DNA of 64,000 bases from CAJBVW01 sp964457335. Its GTDB lineage: Bacteria; Myxococcota_A; UBA796; SXON01. Below are positions 25,251 to 34,277 of this stretch, one piece after another. The notes under the pieces were generated by a model that saw nothing but the letters and a program-made list of their open reading frames with translations, had not been told where the DNA came from and did no database searches. Each line of letters begins with the position of its first letter. The stretch's first letter is position 1. Location: positions 11,486-75,485 of the forward strand of contig CAYWGD010000024.1 of assembly GCA_964457335.1 (NCBI GenBank). The letters are read 5' to 3'. A program made the translations under genes and the position numbers.

Positions 25251-27590
25251 TCAGTCTCGCGGTTCGGCGCCGGGGGAGGCGCCGTGGGTGGTGCGCGCGC
25301 GGATCCAGGCCGGACCGGCGCTCTCGAGGGTGAGGGCGAGGGTGACCCCCCCGGCGGCGAGGTCGTCGCCGAGGCGGATGCGGACGTCGCGCCCGCGGCG
25401 GAGGGCGGCGCCGCCGAAGGACATCGGACGCGCCTCCGACTCGCTGGGGACGACCACGGCCTGGCCTTCCCGCGTGGTCGCCCGGGTGAAGAGCCCCGGC
25501 CGGACCGCGCCGCCCACGCGCCAGGAGAAGCGGACCTCCCCGAGGCCGCGCACGTAGGGGGTGATCACCACCTCCTGCGGCCCCGCGGCGAGCGGCAGGG
25601 CGAGGGTCTCGCGGGTGTCCATCCGCCGGACGCGCCAGGTCTGCCAGGGCGAGGACCCCGCGGCCCGCGCGAGGAAGAGCCCCGGGACGCCGACGCGGAC
25701 GTTGGCCGGGCCCGGCGGGAGCCCGGCGAGCCGGAGCTCGCCGGCGGTCGCGAGGATCGGGGCCTCGCGGCTCTGCCCGGCGACCACCAGCGGCGCGGCC
25801 CGGCCGACCTGGCCCGCGTCGACGCGGTAGTCGACGCGCAGGCGCCCGGACGGCGGGATGACCACCATCGAGCCGTCCTGCTCGACGCGGGCGCGGTTCC
25901 ACGCGGCCCGCGCGGGCTCGGCGACGAGGTCGAAGGAGCCCGGCAGCGCGATCGAGCGCGCGGTGAGCTCCTCCTCGGGCTCGGTCCCGCGGGACACGAG
26001 GCGGACCTGCCCGTCGAAGCGGACCAGCCGGCCCGCCAAGGCCAGGGCCTCGAGCTCGAGCGGGGCCCGCGCGCGCCAGGCCTCGTGCAGGAAGGGGGCG
26101 AAGCGGGCGATGCGGCCGTCGATGGGCGGGGCCGGGTACGCCGGGTGCGGGACCGGCGCAGCGCCGCTCTCGACCTCGACCGTCACGTCCACGGCCGCCG
26201 TCGGCGTGACCACGAGGCGCGCCGCCCCGTCGGGCACCCGCAGGAAGGAGACGGTCTCCTCGGAGACGCGGGCCGTCTGGTAGTCGTCGCCCTGGATGTA
26301 GCGCTCGTAGGCCGAGGGCACGGCGGGCGCCGCGACCGTCCACGTGCCGAGGGGGTCGCCGGAGGGGTCCGACGCCGACAGCTCCACCGTCGCGCCCGTC
26401 TCCGGCTCGGCCGGCCGGAGGCCGAAGAGCCGCCCGGGGCGCATCCGCGGCCGGAGGCTCACGCGCAGCACCTCGCCGCCGTTGGCCTCGTAGGCGAGCG
26501 GCGCGTCGGGCCGCGCCCGGAAGACCTGCTCGGCGCGGAGGTCGGGCGCGATCCAGGTGCGACCCGTCTCGTCGCGGTGCGACGCGGGCGCGCCCCACAC
26601 GCTCCCCTTGCCCTCGATCCACGCGCGCACCCAGCGCACGTCCATCGTGTCGACGCTCGCGACGTGTACGGAGGCCGCCTCCGGGATGTCCCACGGCCCG
26701 AAGGTGGGCCCGTCGAGGGCGTGCTCCTCGACGGCGCCGTCCGCGTGCTCGATGCGGACGCGGCCGCGCGTGATCCGCGGCGTGCCGTCCGGCGCGGCCC
26801 AGGCGCCGCCGAAGCGCACCGGCCCGACCAGGGTCCAGGTCGCCACGCCGCCCCCCGGCACGAGGACGCCCACGGCCTCGGTCCCGTCGACGGAGGCCGC
26901 CGCGAGGCGCGTGGTCGGGACGAGCCCGCCCGTCGCGAGGGCGCCCAGCCGATCCCACCGGAGCTGCGCGGCGTTGGCCTGCCAGGCGTCGGGGAGCGCG
27001 TCCCAGCCGTCGGCGTCGATCGCGTCGGCCACGTCGGCGCGGAAGTCCGCGGCGTCGCCGTGGCGCAGGCGCACCTGCCCGGCGAGGCTCCGCTCGCCCT
27101 GCGAGTACACGATCGCGAGCACGCGCCCGCCGGGGACCGGCGCCTCGCCGGTCAGGCGGAGCGTGCCGCCGCGCGCCCCCTCGCGGGGGTGGAGCCGGAG
27201 CACGCGGGAGGCGTGCACGCGGTCCGGCGCGCCCGGCAGCCAGGCGACGCGGAGGAGCTTCTTCGTCGCGTCCTCCCAGCGCTCGACCCGGGTGACGCTC
27301 CAGACCCGCTCGGTCTGCACCACGGCGCCGTCTCCGTCGAGCTGCTCGGCGGTGATCGCGTAGGGGCGGCTCGCGCGGGGGTCGGCCGGGCCGTCCTCCG
27401 CGGTGACGAGCCAGCTCACGATCTTGATGGCCTCCTCGTCCGGGGCGAGGGCGAACGCCACGGGCGCGGAGAGGTCGTAGGCGTCCACCACGCCGGCGTC
27501 GGCGGGGAGGTACACGGCGTGGGTGGCGATGTAGGCGACCGCGGCGGCGAGGACGGCGACCCAGGCCGCCGCGCGTACGAGGACGTTCAC
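25251..27590 (-). CDS. Membrane-anchored periplasmic beta-rich protein of the PgsB/PgsC operon
   Basis: 779 aa starting with the GTG at 27590 (GTGA overlap with the upstream stop). An N-terminal hydrophobic helix (VAVLAAAVAYIATHAVYL) probably anchors it in the inner membrane with the rest in the periplasm. The remainder has no further membrane helices and appears as a series of beta-sandwich domains (repeated ATWTLVGPVRFGG, GTWTVAAPAVPSAYERY, RLRVDYRVDAG). It resembles the N-terminal half of the downstream barrel protein in style (WARYRVDGELRAG versus RLRVDYRVDAGQ), which hints at a shared fold. A periplasmic link between synthase and outer-membrane component is the simplest role. No named family was recognised. 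Confidence 0.55.
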   Translation of the reverse strand: MNVLVRAAAWVAVLAAAVAYIATHAVYLPADAGVVDAYDLSAPVAFALAPDEEAIKIVSWLVTAEDGPADPRASRPYAITAEQLDGDGAVVQTERVWSVTRVERWEDATKKLLRVAWLPGAPDRVHASRVLRLHPREGARGGTLRLTGEAPVPGGRVLAIVYSQGERSLAGQVRLRHGDAADFRADVADAIDADGWDALPDAWQANAAQLRWDRLGALATGGLVPTTRLAAASVDGTEAVGVLVPGGGVATWTLVGPVRFGGAWAAPDGTPRITRGRVRIEHADGAVEEHALDGPTFGPWDIPEAASVHVASVDTMDVRWVRAWIEGKGSVWGAPASHRDETGRTWIAPDLRAEQVFRARPDAPLAYEANGGEVLRVSLRPRMRPGRLFGLRPAEPETGATVELSASDPSGDPLGTWTVAAPAVPSAYERYIQGDDYQTARVSEETVSFLRVPDGAARLVVTPTAAVDVTVEVESGAAPVPHPAYPAPPIDGRIARFAPFLHEAWRARAPLELEALALAGRLVRFDGQVRLVSRGTEPEEELTARSIALPGSFDLVAEPARAAWNRARVEQDGSMVVIPPSGRLRVDYRVDAGQVGRAAPLVVAGQSREAPILATAGELRLAGLPPGPANVRVGVPGLFLARAAGSSPWQTWRVRRMDTRETLALPLAAGPQEVVITPYVRGLGEVRFSWRVGGAVRPGLFTRATTREGQAVVVPSESEARPMSFGGAALRRGRDVRIRLGDDLAAGGVTLALTLESAGPAWIRARTTHGASPGAEPRD

Positions 27591-30025
27591 TCGGCCACCC
27601 CCCGGGCCTGGTGATCGGCGGCGCCCGTGGGCCGCGCCGGATCCGCCTTCTCGCGCCGCGCGAGGCCGTCCCCGCGCTGCGCCCGCTCGATCCACGCCGT
27701 CGTCGCGAACACCGTCACCTGCGCCTCCTCCCCGGCGGCCAGCGCGGCGGCCGCGCGCGCCTCGTTGCCGGGGTCCACGTACGAGAGCCGTCGGGCCGAG
27801 CCGTCCCACGTCGCGACGGGGACGCCGGCGCTGCCGAAGAGCTCGGCGGCGCGCCGCAGGATCGCGGGCGCGCGGCCGAGGTCCGTGATCGGGCGGCCCA
27901 CGGACAGCACGACCTCCGCGCCGGGGTCCGTGCCGCCGCGGCCCGCGCGGGCCGTCACCACGCCCACGCCGCTCCCGAGGCGCGCGAGGGCCCCGAGGAG
28001 CACGCCGTGCGCGGGCGGGTGGTCGCCCCGCCCGCTCCGATCCAGCACGAGCAGGGTGGCGCCCGTGGCGCCGTGCAGCGCGCGCGCAAGGACGGCGCTC
28101 CCGGGCTCGTCCCGCAGCGCGGGCGCCTCGACCACGATCGGCGAGCCGGCGCGGTCCAGGAGCGCGATCCAGCCTTGGCCGGTGAGCGCGCTCGCGTCCC
28201 CGGTGCGGGTGAGCGTGTAGCCGAGCTCCCGCGCGAGGCCCGTCGCGAGGCGGAGGGCCGGCTCCGCGTCGGGGCCGCCCGCGCGCCACTTCATCCAGGC
28301 GCCGACCACCGTGTCCTGGAGGACGCGGCGCTCGCCGTCGGCGATCGAGGCCGACCCGATCCCCTGGCCCGCGGGGAGCGACGGCGCCTCGGCGCCGGCC
28401 ACCCAGGCGTCCAGGGCGACGGCGGGATCCCCGAGGGGCGCCGGCTCCAGGCCGAAGGCCGTGCTCGCGATGATGAGGCGCGTCGGCTCGTCGAGCGTGA
28501 GCGTGAGGTCGTCGGCGCCCGTCTCCACGTCGAAGGGCCCGAGCGCCTTGCCCAGGGTGCCCAGGTCGACGCCGGCGGAGGTGTCGGGCAGGCGCAGGCG
28601 GCGGCGGTCGCCCGCCTCCACGACCAGCACCGGCCCGACGAGCGCGAGCTCCGCGCGGGCGGACTCGCAGGCGTCCCCCTCGGGCGCGCAGACCAGGACG
28701 GCGCGCGCGTCGAGCGCCTCGGCGACGGCGAGCGTCGCGGGGCCGGCGTGGCGCGCCCCCAGCCGCCCGGAGACGATCGGCCCGGTGCCGCCGCGGACGA
28801 CGAGCGCCCCGAAGCCGTCGCCGCCCGCCACGATCCCGGGCTCGCCGCGGACAACCCGCGCCACGAGCCCCTCGGGCACGAGCCCGGCGTCCGTCCAGGC
28901 CGCGGCCAGCGCCGCCGCGCGGCCCGGCATCCCGGTCACCTGCATCGGGGCGCCCTCCACCTCCTCCCGCTCGGGGAGGAGCACCGCGAGGACGAGCCCC
29001 AGGCCCGTGGCCGCCACGAACGACGCGAAGCTCGTGACCACCGCGGGCACGAGCACCCGCGAGAGGTCCCCGTAGCGGACCGCGCGGACCGCGAGGAGCG
29101 CGGTGAGGAGGTAGCCGAAGCCGAACACGTCGCGCCCGGCGAGGCCCACCTGCGACCCGGCGAACAACCAGCCGAGCCCGAACTTGGCGAGGTAGGCGAG
29201 GACGAACGCGAGCACGAGGGGCCGCCCCCCGGTGAGGTTCGTCCCGCGGAGCCCGGGGGCCTTCAGCACGAGCCGCACCAGCACGGTGAGGACGAGCACC
29301 TCGCCGAGCGTCGCGAGGAGCCGGTGCGGCTCCATCCAGCAGAGGGCGAGGAGCCCGGGGATGATGATGCCGCCGAAGTCCCAGCCCCAACGCAGGTTCA
29401 CCGCGGAGCCGATCGAGGCCCCGACGAGCAGGAGGATGTAGGCGCGGGGGCTCGAGACGAAGTCGAGCGCGAGGTCCTCGTAGGTGAGGGCGAAGCTCGA
29501 CAGCGAGAGGTTCGTCGTCCGCAGGAGGAGGTCGACGATCGCCCAGGTCACGAGCACGGGCACGCCGAGGCGCACGACGGACCGGCCGAGCCCCTGCCGC
29601 CAGATCGCGTTCGCCGCGAGCGGCACGAGCACCAGCCCCATCGAGTGCAGCCCGCGGAGCACCTTGATGCCGGTGGCCTCGGCGAGCCAGGCGTAGCCGC
29701 CGCCCTCGAGCACGAGCCGCATCGCGACGGACACGAGCAGGAAGAGCAGGAAGCGATCACGCCCGAAGAGCCGCGTCCACGGCCACCAGTGCGGAACGCG
29801 CTCCGACACGGCCGTGACCACCGCCCACGTCGTGAGCGCCTCGGCGACCACGACCACCGCGGTGGTCGGCTCGATGAGGAAGATGCTGGCGAGGTAGCCG
29901 GGGACGACCAGGCCGGAGAGGCCCCAGCCCAGCGTCTCGTGGAACGCCCACACCACGAGGAGCCCGACGAGCACCGACGTGAGGATGGAGTTGTCGAGGG
30001 AGGAGGGGGGAAAGAGGGCCAGCAT
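27587..30025 (-). CDS. pgsC: PgsC/CapC-like integral membrane protein, internally duplicated, with a C-terminal soluble domain
   Basis: 812 aa, against about 150 aa for Bacillus PgsC. The N-terminal ~350 residues hold many membrane helices in two similar blocks. The first contains ETLGWGLSGLVVPGYLASIF and the second RWGWDFGGIIIPGLLALCW; both show the PgsC hallmark (G-W-G...G-(L/I)-(V/I)-(V/I)-P-G-(Y/L)-L-A) followed by an alanine/valine-rich helix. After residue 350 comes a soluble region of about 450 aa without membrane segments, unlike known PgsC. The start at 30025 follows an AGGAGG-like site overlapping the end of the upstream gene. It presumably forms the membrane synthase complex with the PgsB-like protein. 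Confidence 0.75.
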   Translation of the reverse strand: MLALFPPSSLDNSILTSVLVGLLVVWAFHETLGWGLSGLVVPGYLASIFLIEPTTAVVVVAEALTTWAVVTAVSERVPHWWPWTRLFGRDRFLLFLLVSVAMRLVLEGGGYAWLAEATGIKVLRGLHSMGLVLVPLAANAIWRQGLGRSVVRLGVPVLVTWAIVDLLLRTTNLSLSSFALTYEDLALDFVSSPRAYILLLVGASIGSAVNLRWGWDFGGIIIPGLLALCWMEPHRLLATLGEVLVLTVLVRLVLKAPGLRGTNLTGGRPLVLAFVLAYLAKFGLGWLFAGSQVGLAGRDVFGFGYLLTALLAVRAVRYGDLSRVLVPAVVTSFASFVAATGLGLVLAVLLPEREEVEGAPMQVTGMPGRAAALAAAWTDAGLVPEGLVARVVRGEPGIVAGGDGFGALVVRGGTGPIVSGRLGARHAGPATLAVAEALDARAVLVCAPEGDACESARAELALVGPVLVVEAGDRRRLRLPDTSAGVDLGTLGKALGPFDVETGADDLTLTLDEPTRLIIASTAFGLEPAPLGDPAVALDAWVAGAEAPSLPAGQGIGSASIADGERRVLQDTVVGAWMKWRAGGPDAEPALRLATGLARELGYTLTRTGDASALTGQGWIALLDRAGSPIVVEAPALRDEPGSAVLARALHGATGATLLVLDRSGRGDHPPAHGVLLGALARLGSGVGVVTARAGRGGTDPGAEVVLSVGRPITDLGRAPAILRRAAELFGSAGVPVATWDGSARRLSYVDPGNEARAAAALAAGEEAQVTVFATTAWIERAQRGDGLARREKADPARPTGAADHQARGVAE

Positions 30026-30034
30026 GCGGGGACC

Positions 30035-31450
30035 TCAGGAGGACGCGGGCGCGCCGGCGCCCTCGTCCGCTGCGGGGAAGCGATGCACCGGCGCGCGGTC
30101 GCGCGGCACCTCGGCGCTCTCGGTGGTCGGGTCGTCGGGGCCGAGGTCCGCGGCGCCGGCGTCCGCCGCCAGGACGAGCGTGTCGCAGCGGATCCGGTCG
30201 TCGGCGGCGCGGCTCGACGCCGGGACGATCTGCAGCAACATCCCGGCGCGCGTGGAGGCCCGGCCCACGGGGCACACGAGCAGGTCCCGCCCGGGCACGC
30301 GCGTCGGCACGCAGACCGGCTCGTCCTCGGCGGCCGCCTCGGCGATGCGGGCCATGACCCCGGTCGCGTCCGAACCGGTGAGCGTGGCCACGACGTCGGC
30401 GAGGGTCGTCGAGCGGGGCACGGTCTCGGTGAGCGCGGGGCTCGCGTAGGTCAGGCCGCCGTCCGGCCCGAACACGCCGAGGGGGAGGCCGCTCTGCTCG
30501 ATGAGGCGCTCCCAGCGCTCGGCGCGGGCGAGCGTCCGCTCGGCGGCCATCTCGGCCTGCCGCACCCGGGGATCACGCGCGGGCGAAGGCGCGGCCGCCG
30601 CCCCCTTTCCGGCCCCGCGCGCCTTCCGGATCCGCGAGCCGCCCAGGGCCGTCCCGTGGAGCTGCAGCTCGATGCGGTTCAGCGCGGAGAGCGCGTCGCG
30701 GTGGATCGCGAGGATCCGCCCGCCGAGCGCCGTCCCGGCCGCGGCCACGAGCCCCAGCCACGGGAGATCGAGCCCGAGGCGGCGCGCCCCGACGCCGAGC
30801 AGCACGGCGAGGACCGCGGCGGCGGCCGTCGCGCCGACGGCCCGCCAGGCGGAGCGCCGCGCGAGGACCCGCTGCCAGCCCAGCGCGGCCGCGCCCGCCA
30901 GCGCCGCGGCGACGCCGAGCGGCAAGACCCGCAGGTGCGCGTCGGCGCGGGCGGCCGCCAGGGCCACCGCCAGGATCTCGCCGCGATCGACCGGCGCGGC
31001 GCGCCCGGGGCTGGCCTCCCGGAGGCCGACCGCGGGGTCGCTCCACACGACGACGACCGCGCGCCCGGCGAGGAGCGAGGCCGGCGTGCCGGGCCCCAGC
31101 TGCTCGACGTCCAGGCGGAGCACACCGTCGAGCCCCTCCGGGAGGGGCAACCGGTGGGCGCCGTCGAAGCGCAGGCGCCCGTCCGGGCCGGGCGCGAGCG
31201 TGCCCGGATCCGGCGAGGCGCCCGCCAGGCGCGGGTCTCCGTCGGGCAGGGCCATCCACACCTCGGCGGCGCCGGCGGCGAGGGCGGCCTCGCGCGCGGC
31301 GGCGGGGTCCGCGGCCCGGACGACGGCGCCGGGTAGGGCGCGTGGACCTCCCAGCGACGCCGCGGCGTCGTGGAGGGAGGCTGAGAGCGGCGCGCCGAGG
31401 AGGGTACCCGAGAGCGCCAGGAGGGGGGGGAGGGTTCGGGAGAGTTGCAT
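30035..31450 (-). CDS. CHASE2/PAS-like membrane sensor protein without an output domain
   Basis: 471 aa, first gene of the operon; ATG at 31450. A signal/anchor (MQLSRTLPPLLALSGTLLGA) is followed by a periplasmic region (about 30-180) with LLAGRAVVVVWSDPAVGL, the type of strand-turn found in CHASE2 domains. Three hydrophobic segments follow (about 180-260), a long basic helix (AEMAAERTLARAERWERL), then a PAS-like domain (about 315-430; SGLPLGVFGPDGGLTYASPAL). It ends in an acidic, disordered tail. No kinase, cyclase or HTH output domain is present. It may set polymer synthesis in response to an envelope signal through protein contacts. Confidence 0.5.
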   Translation of the reverse strand: MQLSRTLPPLLALSGTLLGAPLSASLHDAAASLGGPRALPGAVVRAADPAAAREAALAAGAAEVWMALPDGDPRLAGASPDPGTLAPGPDGRLRFDGAHRLPLPEGLDGVLRLDVEQLGPGTPASLLAGRAVVVVWSDPAVGLREASPGRAAPVDRGEILAVALAAARADAHLRVLPLGVAAALAGAAALGWQRVLARRSAWRAVGATAAAAVLAVLLGVGARRLGLDLPWLGLVAAAGTALGGRILAIHRDALSALNRIELQLHGTALGGSRIRKARGAGKGAAAAPSPARDPRVRQAEMAAERTLARAERWERLIEQSGLPLGVFGPDGGLTYASPALTETVPRSTTLADVVATLTGSDATGVMARIAEAAAEDEPVCVPTRVPGRDLLVCPVGRASTRAGMLLQIVPASSRAADDRIRCDTLVLAADAGAADLGPDDPTTESAEVPRDRAPVHRFPAADEGAGAPASS

Positions 31451-31501
31451 CGGCGCCGGTGTTGCTAGACACCTCCGGTTCGTCAGCGAGGGGCGGACAA
31501 G

Positions 31502-31516
31502 CTGAAATATTTTCAG
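31502..31516. promoter_or_regulatory. Palindrome in the divergent PgsB-operon/CapA intergenic region
   Basis: CTGAAA-TAT-TTTCAG is a perfect 6-bp inverted repeat with a 3-bp spacer, in a notably AT-rich patch. It is 52 bp upstream of the operon start and 149 bp upstream of the CapA start, so it could be an operator for both. A TTGACT hexamer (31519-31524) next to it could be a -35 box for the plus strand, but no good -10 follows. Confidence 0.4.
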
Positions 31517-31664
31517 ACTTGACTCTTTGCTGGCCCATTTTCGGCACAAGTCTCCGGGGCGGGGAAACCAGCGCGGTCGGGCCTCGCCCATTGCGCTGCC
31601 AAATCCAAAGTCAACGTCCAAACCAAACCCGCGTCCGGCCGCCGGACACGGGGAGCGGGAGTTC

Positions 31665-34010
31665 ATGCCTCGCCGTCTCTTTTCTCTGCTCGCCCTCTCC
31701 CTCGCGGGCTGTGACGCCGGCCTCCTCCGCCTGCGGGTCGTCGACGAGGGGGGGACGCCCATCTCCGGCGCCACCGTCGAGACCCCGTCCTCCCGCTGGA
31801 TCACCGGCGCGGACGGCATCGTCCTCGTCACGCCGGAGGAGCGCCCCGCCCTCGCCACCGTGTCCGCCGCCACCTTCCTCGCGGAGCCCGTGCCCCTCGG
31901 CGCCGCGGAGAGCGGCACCGTGGACGTGCGCCTCCTGTCGTCCTCGGGGCGCTTCGTCCTCCACTCCACCGGCGACGTGATGATGGGGCGCCGCTACGTC
32001 ACCCCCGAGGAGGGGGCCCCGCTGCTGGATCCCGCCGACGACGGGGAGTCCGCCGAGGCCCTGGTCTCGGACATCGCCCCGGCGCTCGCCCTCGCCGACC
32101 TCGTCACCGTCAACCTCGAGACCGTCGTGGGCGACTTCACGGACGACGAGGCCTACCCCGGCAAGCGCTGGCTCCTCCAGACGCCGCCCTCGGCGCTCTC
32201 GGCCTTCGGGCCCTTGGGCGTCGACGTGGCCGGGCTCGCCAACAACCACCAGCGCGACTGGATGGACGCCGGCGTCACGAGCACGCTCGCCGAGCTCGAC
32301 GCGCGGCGCGTCGCGCACGTCGGCTCGGGCGAAGACGCCGACACGGCCCTCGATCCGCTCATCCTCGACGTCGACGGCGTGCGGGTGGGCATCGTCGCCT
32401 ACACCTCGGTCGACGGCGACTACGTCAACGACCAGTACCCGCTCGACGGCGACGCCGCGCCCGACCCGCTCCCCGCGGACACCGCGTTCCAGTGGGAGCC
32501 CCGCACCTGGGGCGCCCCCGAGTACGGCGTGGACGTGGCGGACCGCCGCATCGGGAGCGCGTGGGCGGCCATCGAGGACGCGGAGGACCAGCTCTCCGAC
32601 ACCGACCGCGCCGCGCTCTGGGCGTCGGCCGTGGCCGTCTACCCCGAGCTCCAGGACTGGGTGGCCCGCCGCGGACACGGCGGGGCCGCCCGCTGGGACG
32701 ACGACGCCCCCGCGCGCATCGCCGCCGTCCGCGAGCGCGTCGACCTGCTCGTGGTGCAGCTCCACATGGGCTACCAGTTCGCGGCCGTGCCCGGCGAGGG
32801 CGTGAAGGACGCCGCCTACGCCGCCGTCGACGCCGGCGCCGACCTCGTCGTGTGCCACCACCCGCACGTGCTGCAGGGCTTCGAGTGGTACCAGGACAAG
32901 CTCATCGCCTGGAGCCTCGGGAATTTCCTGTTCGACCAGGACTTCCTCTCCACGTTCCGGTCCGCGTTCCTGCGCACCGTGTGGGAGGGCGGCACCCTCG
33001 TCCAGGCGCGGATCGTACCGATGATGCTCGACCGCTACCGGCCCGTCCCCGTCGTGGACGGCACCGGGCGCGACGTGGCGCGGCTCCTCTACGAGGCGAG
33101 CCTCACCGACGCGCGGTCCAAACGCGGCGACGACCTCGGCGTGCGGCCCGTCGCGGAGGGGGACGGCGCGCCGGGCCCCGGCTTCGTGTTCGAGCACGGC
33201 ACCGCGCGGCTCACCGACGGTGCCCCGGACGCCGAGCGCGTCGAGGTCTCCGTCGGGTCGACCGGCATCGCCGCGCTGCCCCGCGACGCGCTGGTGCGCC
33301 GCCGGCTCGTGGACGATCCCGCGGGCGGCGTGCTGGTCGGCCGCGACGTGTCCGGCTTCGGGAGCTTCGAGGACGAGTCGGCCGACGTCGTCGCCGGTGC
33401 CCCCGAGGCCGCCCTCGCCTGGACCTGGTCCTCGGACGACATCGTGCTGGACACGCTGAAGCCGCTCGCCGGGCGCGCCTCGCTGGTCTACGCCCGCGAC
33501 CGCTGGAACGACGAGCGCGTCTCCGCGCGCATGATCGCCCGCGTGCCGCTGCCGGCCCACCGGCTCTACGCCGACGGCGACGGTCTCGTCCCCCGCGACG
33601 GCGACGCCACCTACTCCGTGCGCCTCCTCGCGCGCCGCGAGGGCGACCCCGCCACGCTCACCGTGCGGCTCGTCCTCTACTACTTCGACGACCTGAACCC
33701 CACCGAGGATCCCGAGTCCACCGTGCTCGGCGAGGTGGAGCTCTCCGCCGAGCCCGGCACCGCCACGGGGGAGCTGCTCCTCGACGTGGATCCCTCCGCC
33801 TTCGCGCCGGTCGGCGGGCTGCGGCCGAACGCGGCGCTCCTCTACGTGTCGGTCGAGCCGCCCGAGGCCGGCGCGTCGGTCGTGCGCGTCGACGACGTCG
33901 CGCTCATCGAGTGGCGCCCGGCCGCCGAGGAGCCCTCCGGCTGGGGCGCGCTCGACTGGGTGCGCGCGCCCGCGGGGACGACGCTCGAGGTCGACGTCCT
34001 GCCGATGTAG
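31665..34010 (+). CDS. CapA/PgsA-family lipoprotein with an N-terminal Ig-like domain
   Basis: 781-aa lipoprotein; Cys16 of LALSLAGC. The ATG at 31665 has GGGAGCGGGAG just upstream; the longer open frame lacks a signal. Residues about 20-95 form a carboxypeptidase-regulatory/Ig-like domain (RLRVVDEGGTPISGATVE). Residues about 100-460 are a metallophosphatase-fold CapA/PgsA domain with GDVMMGRR, NLETVVG, GLANNHQRDW, VVQLHMGYQF, VVCHHPHVLQGFEWY and AWSLGNFLFDQ, the family's metal-site and signature motifs. Residues 560-780 are an unassigned beta-rich domain. CapA/PgsA proteins are required for poly-gamma-glutamate transport or anchoring, and the divergent PgsB/PgsC operon fits. A gene-end palindrome follows its stop. 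Confidence 0.85.
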   Translation: MPRRLFSLLALSLAGCDAGLLRLRVVDEGGTPISGATVETPSSRWITGADGIVLVTPEERPALATVSAATFLAEPVPLGAAESGTVDVRLLSSSGRFVLHSTGDVMMGRRYVTPEEGAPLLDPADDGESAEALVSDIAPALALADLVTVNLETVVGDFTDDEAYPGKRWLLQTPPSALSAFGPLGVDVAGLANNHQRDWMDAGVTSTLAELDARRVAHVGSGEDADTALDPLILDVDGVRVGIVAYTSVDGDYVNDQYPLDGDAAPDPLPADTAFQWEPRTWGAPEYGVDVADRRIGSAWAAIEDAEDQLSDTDRAALWASAVAVYPELQDWVARRGHGGAARWDDDAPARIAAVRERVDLLVVQLHMGYQFAAVPGEGVKDAAYAAVDAGADLVVCHHPHVLQGFEWYQDKLIAWSLGNFLFDQDFLSTFRSAFLRTVWEGGTLVQARIVPMMLDRYRPVPVVDGTGRDVARLLYEASLTDARSKRGDDLGVRPVAEGDGAPGPGFVFEHGTARLTDGAPDAERVEVSVGSTGIAALPRDALVRRRLVDDPAGGVLVGRDVSGFGSFEDESADVVAGAPEAALAWTWSSDDIVLDTLKPLAGRASLVYARDRWNDERVSARMIARVPLPAHRLYADGDGLVPRDGDATYSVRLLARREGDPATLTVRLVLYYFDDLNPTEDPESTVLGEVELSAEPGTATGELLLDVDPSAFAPVGGLRPNAALLYVSVEPPEAGASVVRVDDVALIEWRPAAEEPSGWGALDWVRAPAGTTLEVDVLPM

Positions 34011-34019
34011 GGGATTTTC

Positions 34020-34062
34020 TTCTTGGGGCGGGGGGGGCTCACCGCCCCCCCGCAACGCCCCC
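34020..34062 (+). repeat. Gene-end GC palindrome, copy C
   Basis: TTCTTGGGGCGGGGGGGG, a short loop, a C-run arm and then GCAACGCCCCC, starting nine bases after the CapA-like gene's stop and in the same orientation. It faces copy D across 165 bp, so the two form a long inverted pair between convergent genes. Confidence 0.75.
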
Positions 34063-34227
34063 GCACCTGCGTGATGGAGGAGGGAGCCCGGATGGCCCAC
34101 CTGCCATCACGGCCCGACCAAGGGCTCGCCATCGAGGCGAGCCCGACTCGGGACGGGCGCGAGGCCGCTCGGAGCGCCCGGCGCCGGGGCCCCGCGCGCG
34201 CCCCCGGCGCGCGTGGGGGTAAGCGCC

Positions 34228-34268
34228 GGGGGGGGGCGTTGCGGGGGGCGGAGCCCCCCGCCCCAAGA
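34228..34268 (-). repeat. Gene-end GC palindrome, copy D
   Basis: On the minus strand CTTGGGGCGGGGGGC, a short loop, a C-run arm and GCAACGCCCCCC, starting nine bases after the stop of the lamin-tail lipoprotein gene and in its orientation. The 165 bp between copies C and D hold no supported gene. Confidence 0.75.
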
Positions 34269-34277
34269 GAAAGAGGC

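Noticed and set aside
31532..31547. A TGGC...GC spaced sequence resembling a sigma-54 promoter upstream of the CapA gene
   Set aside because: The -12 element reads CGGC rather than TTGC, so the match is too weak to call.
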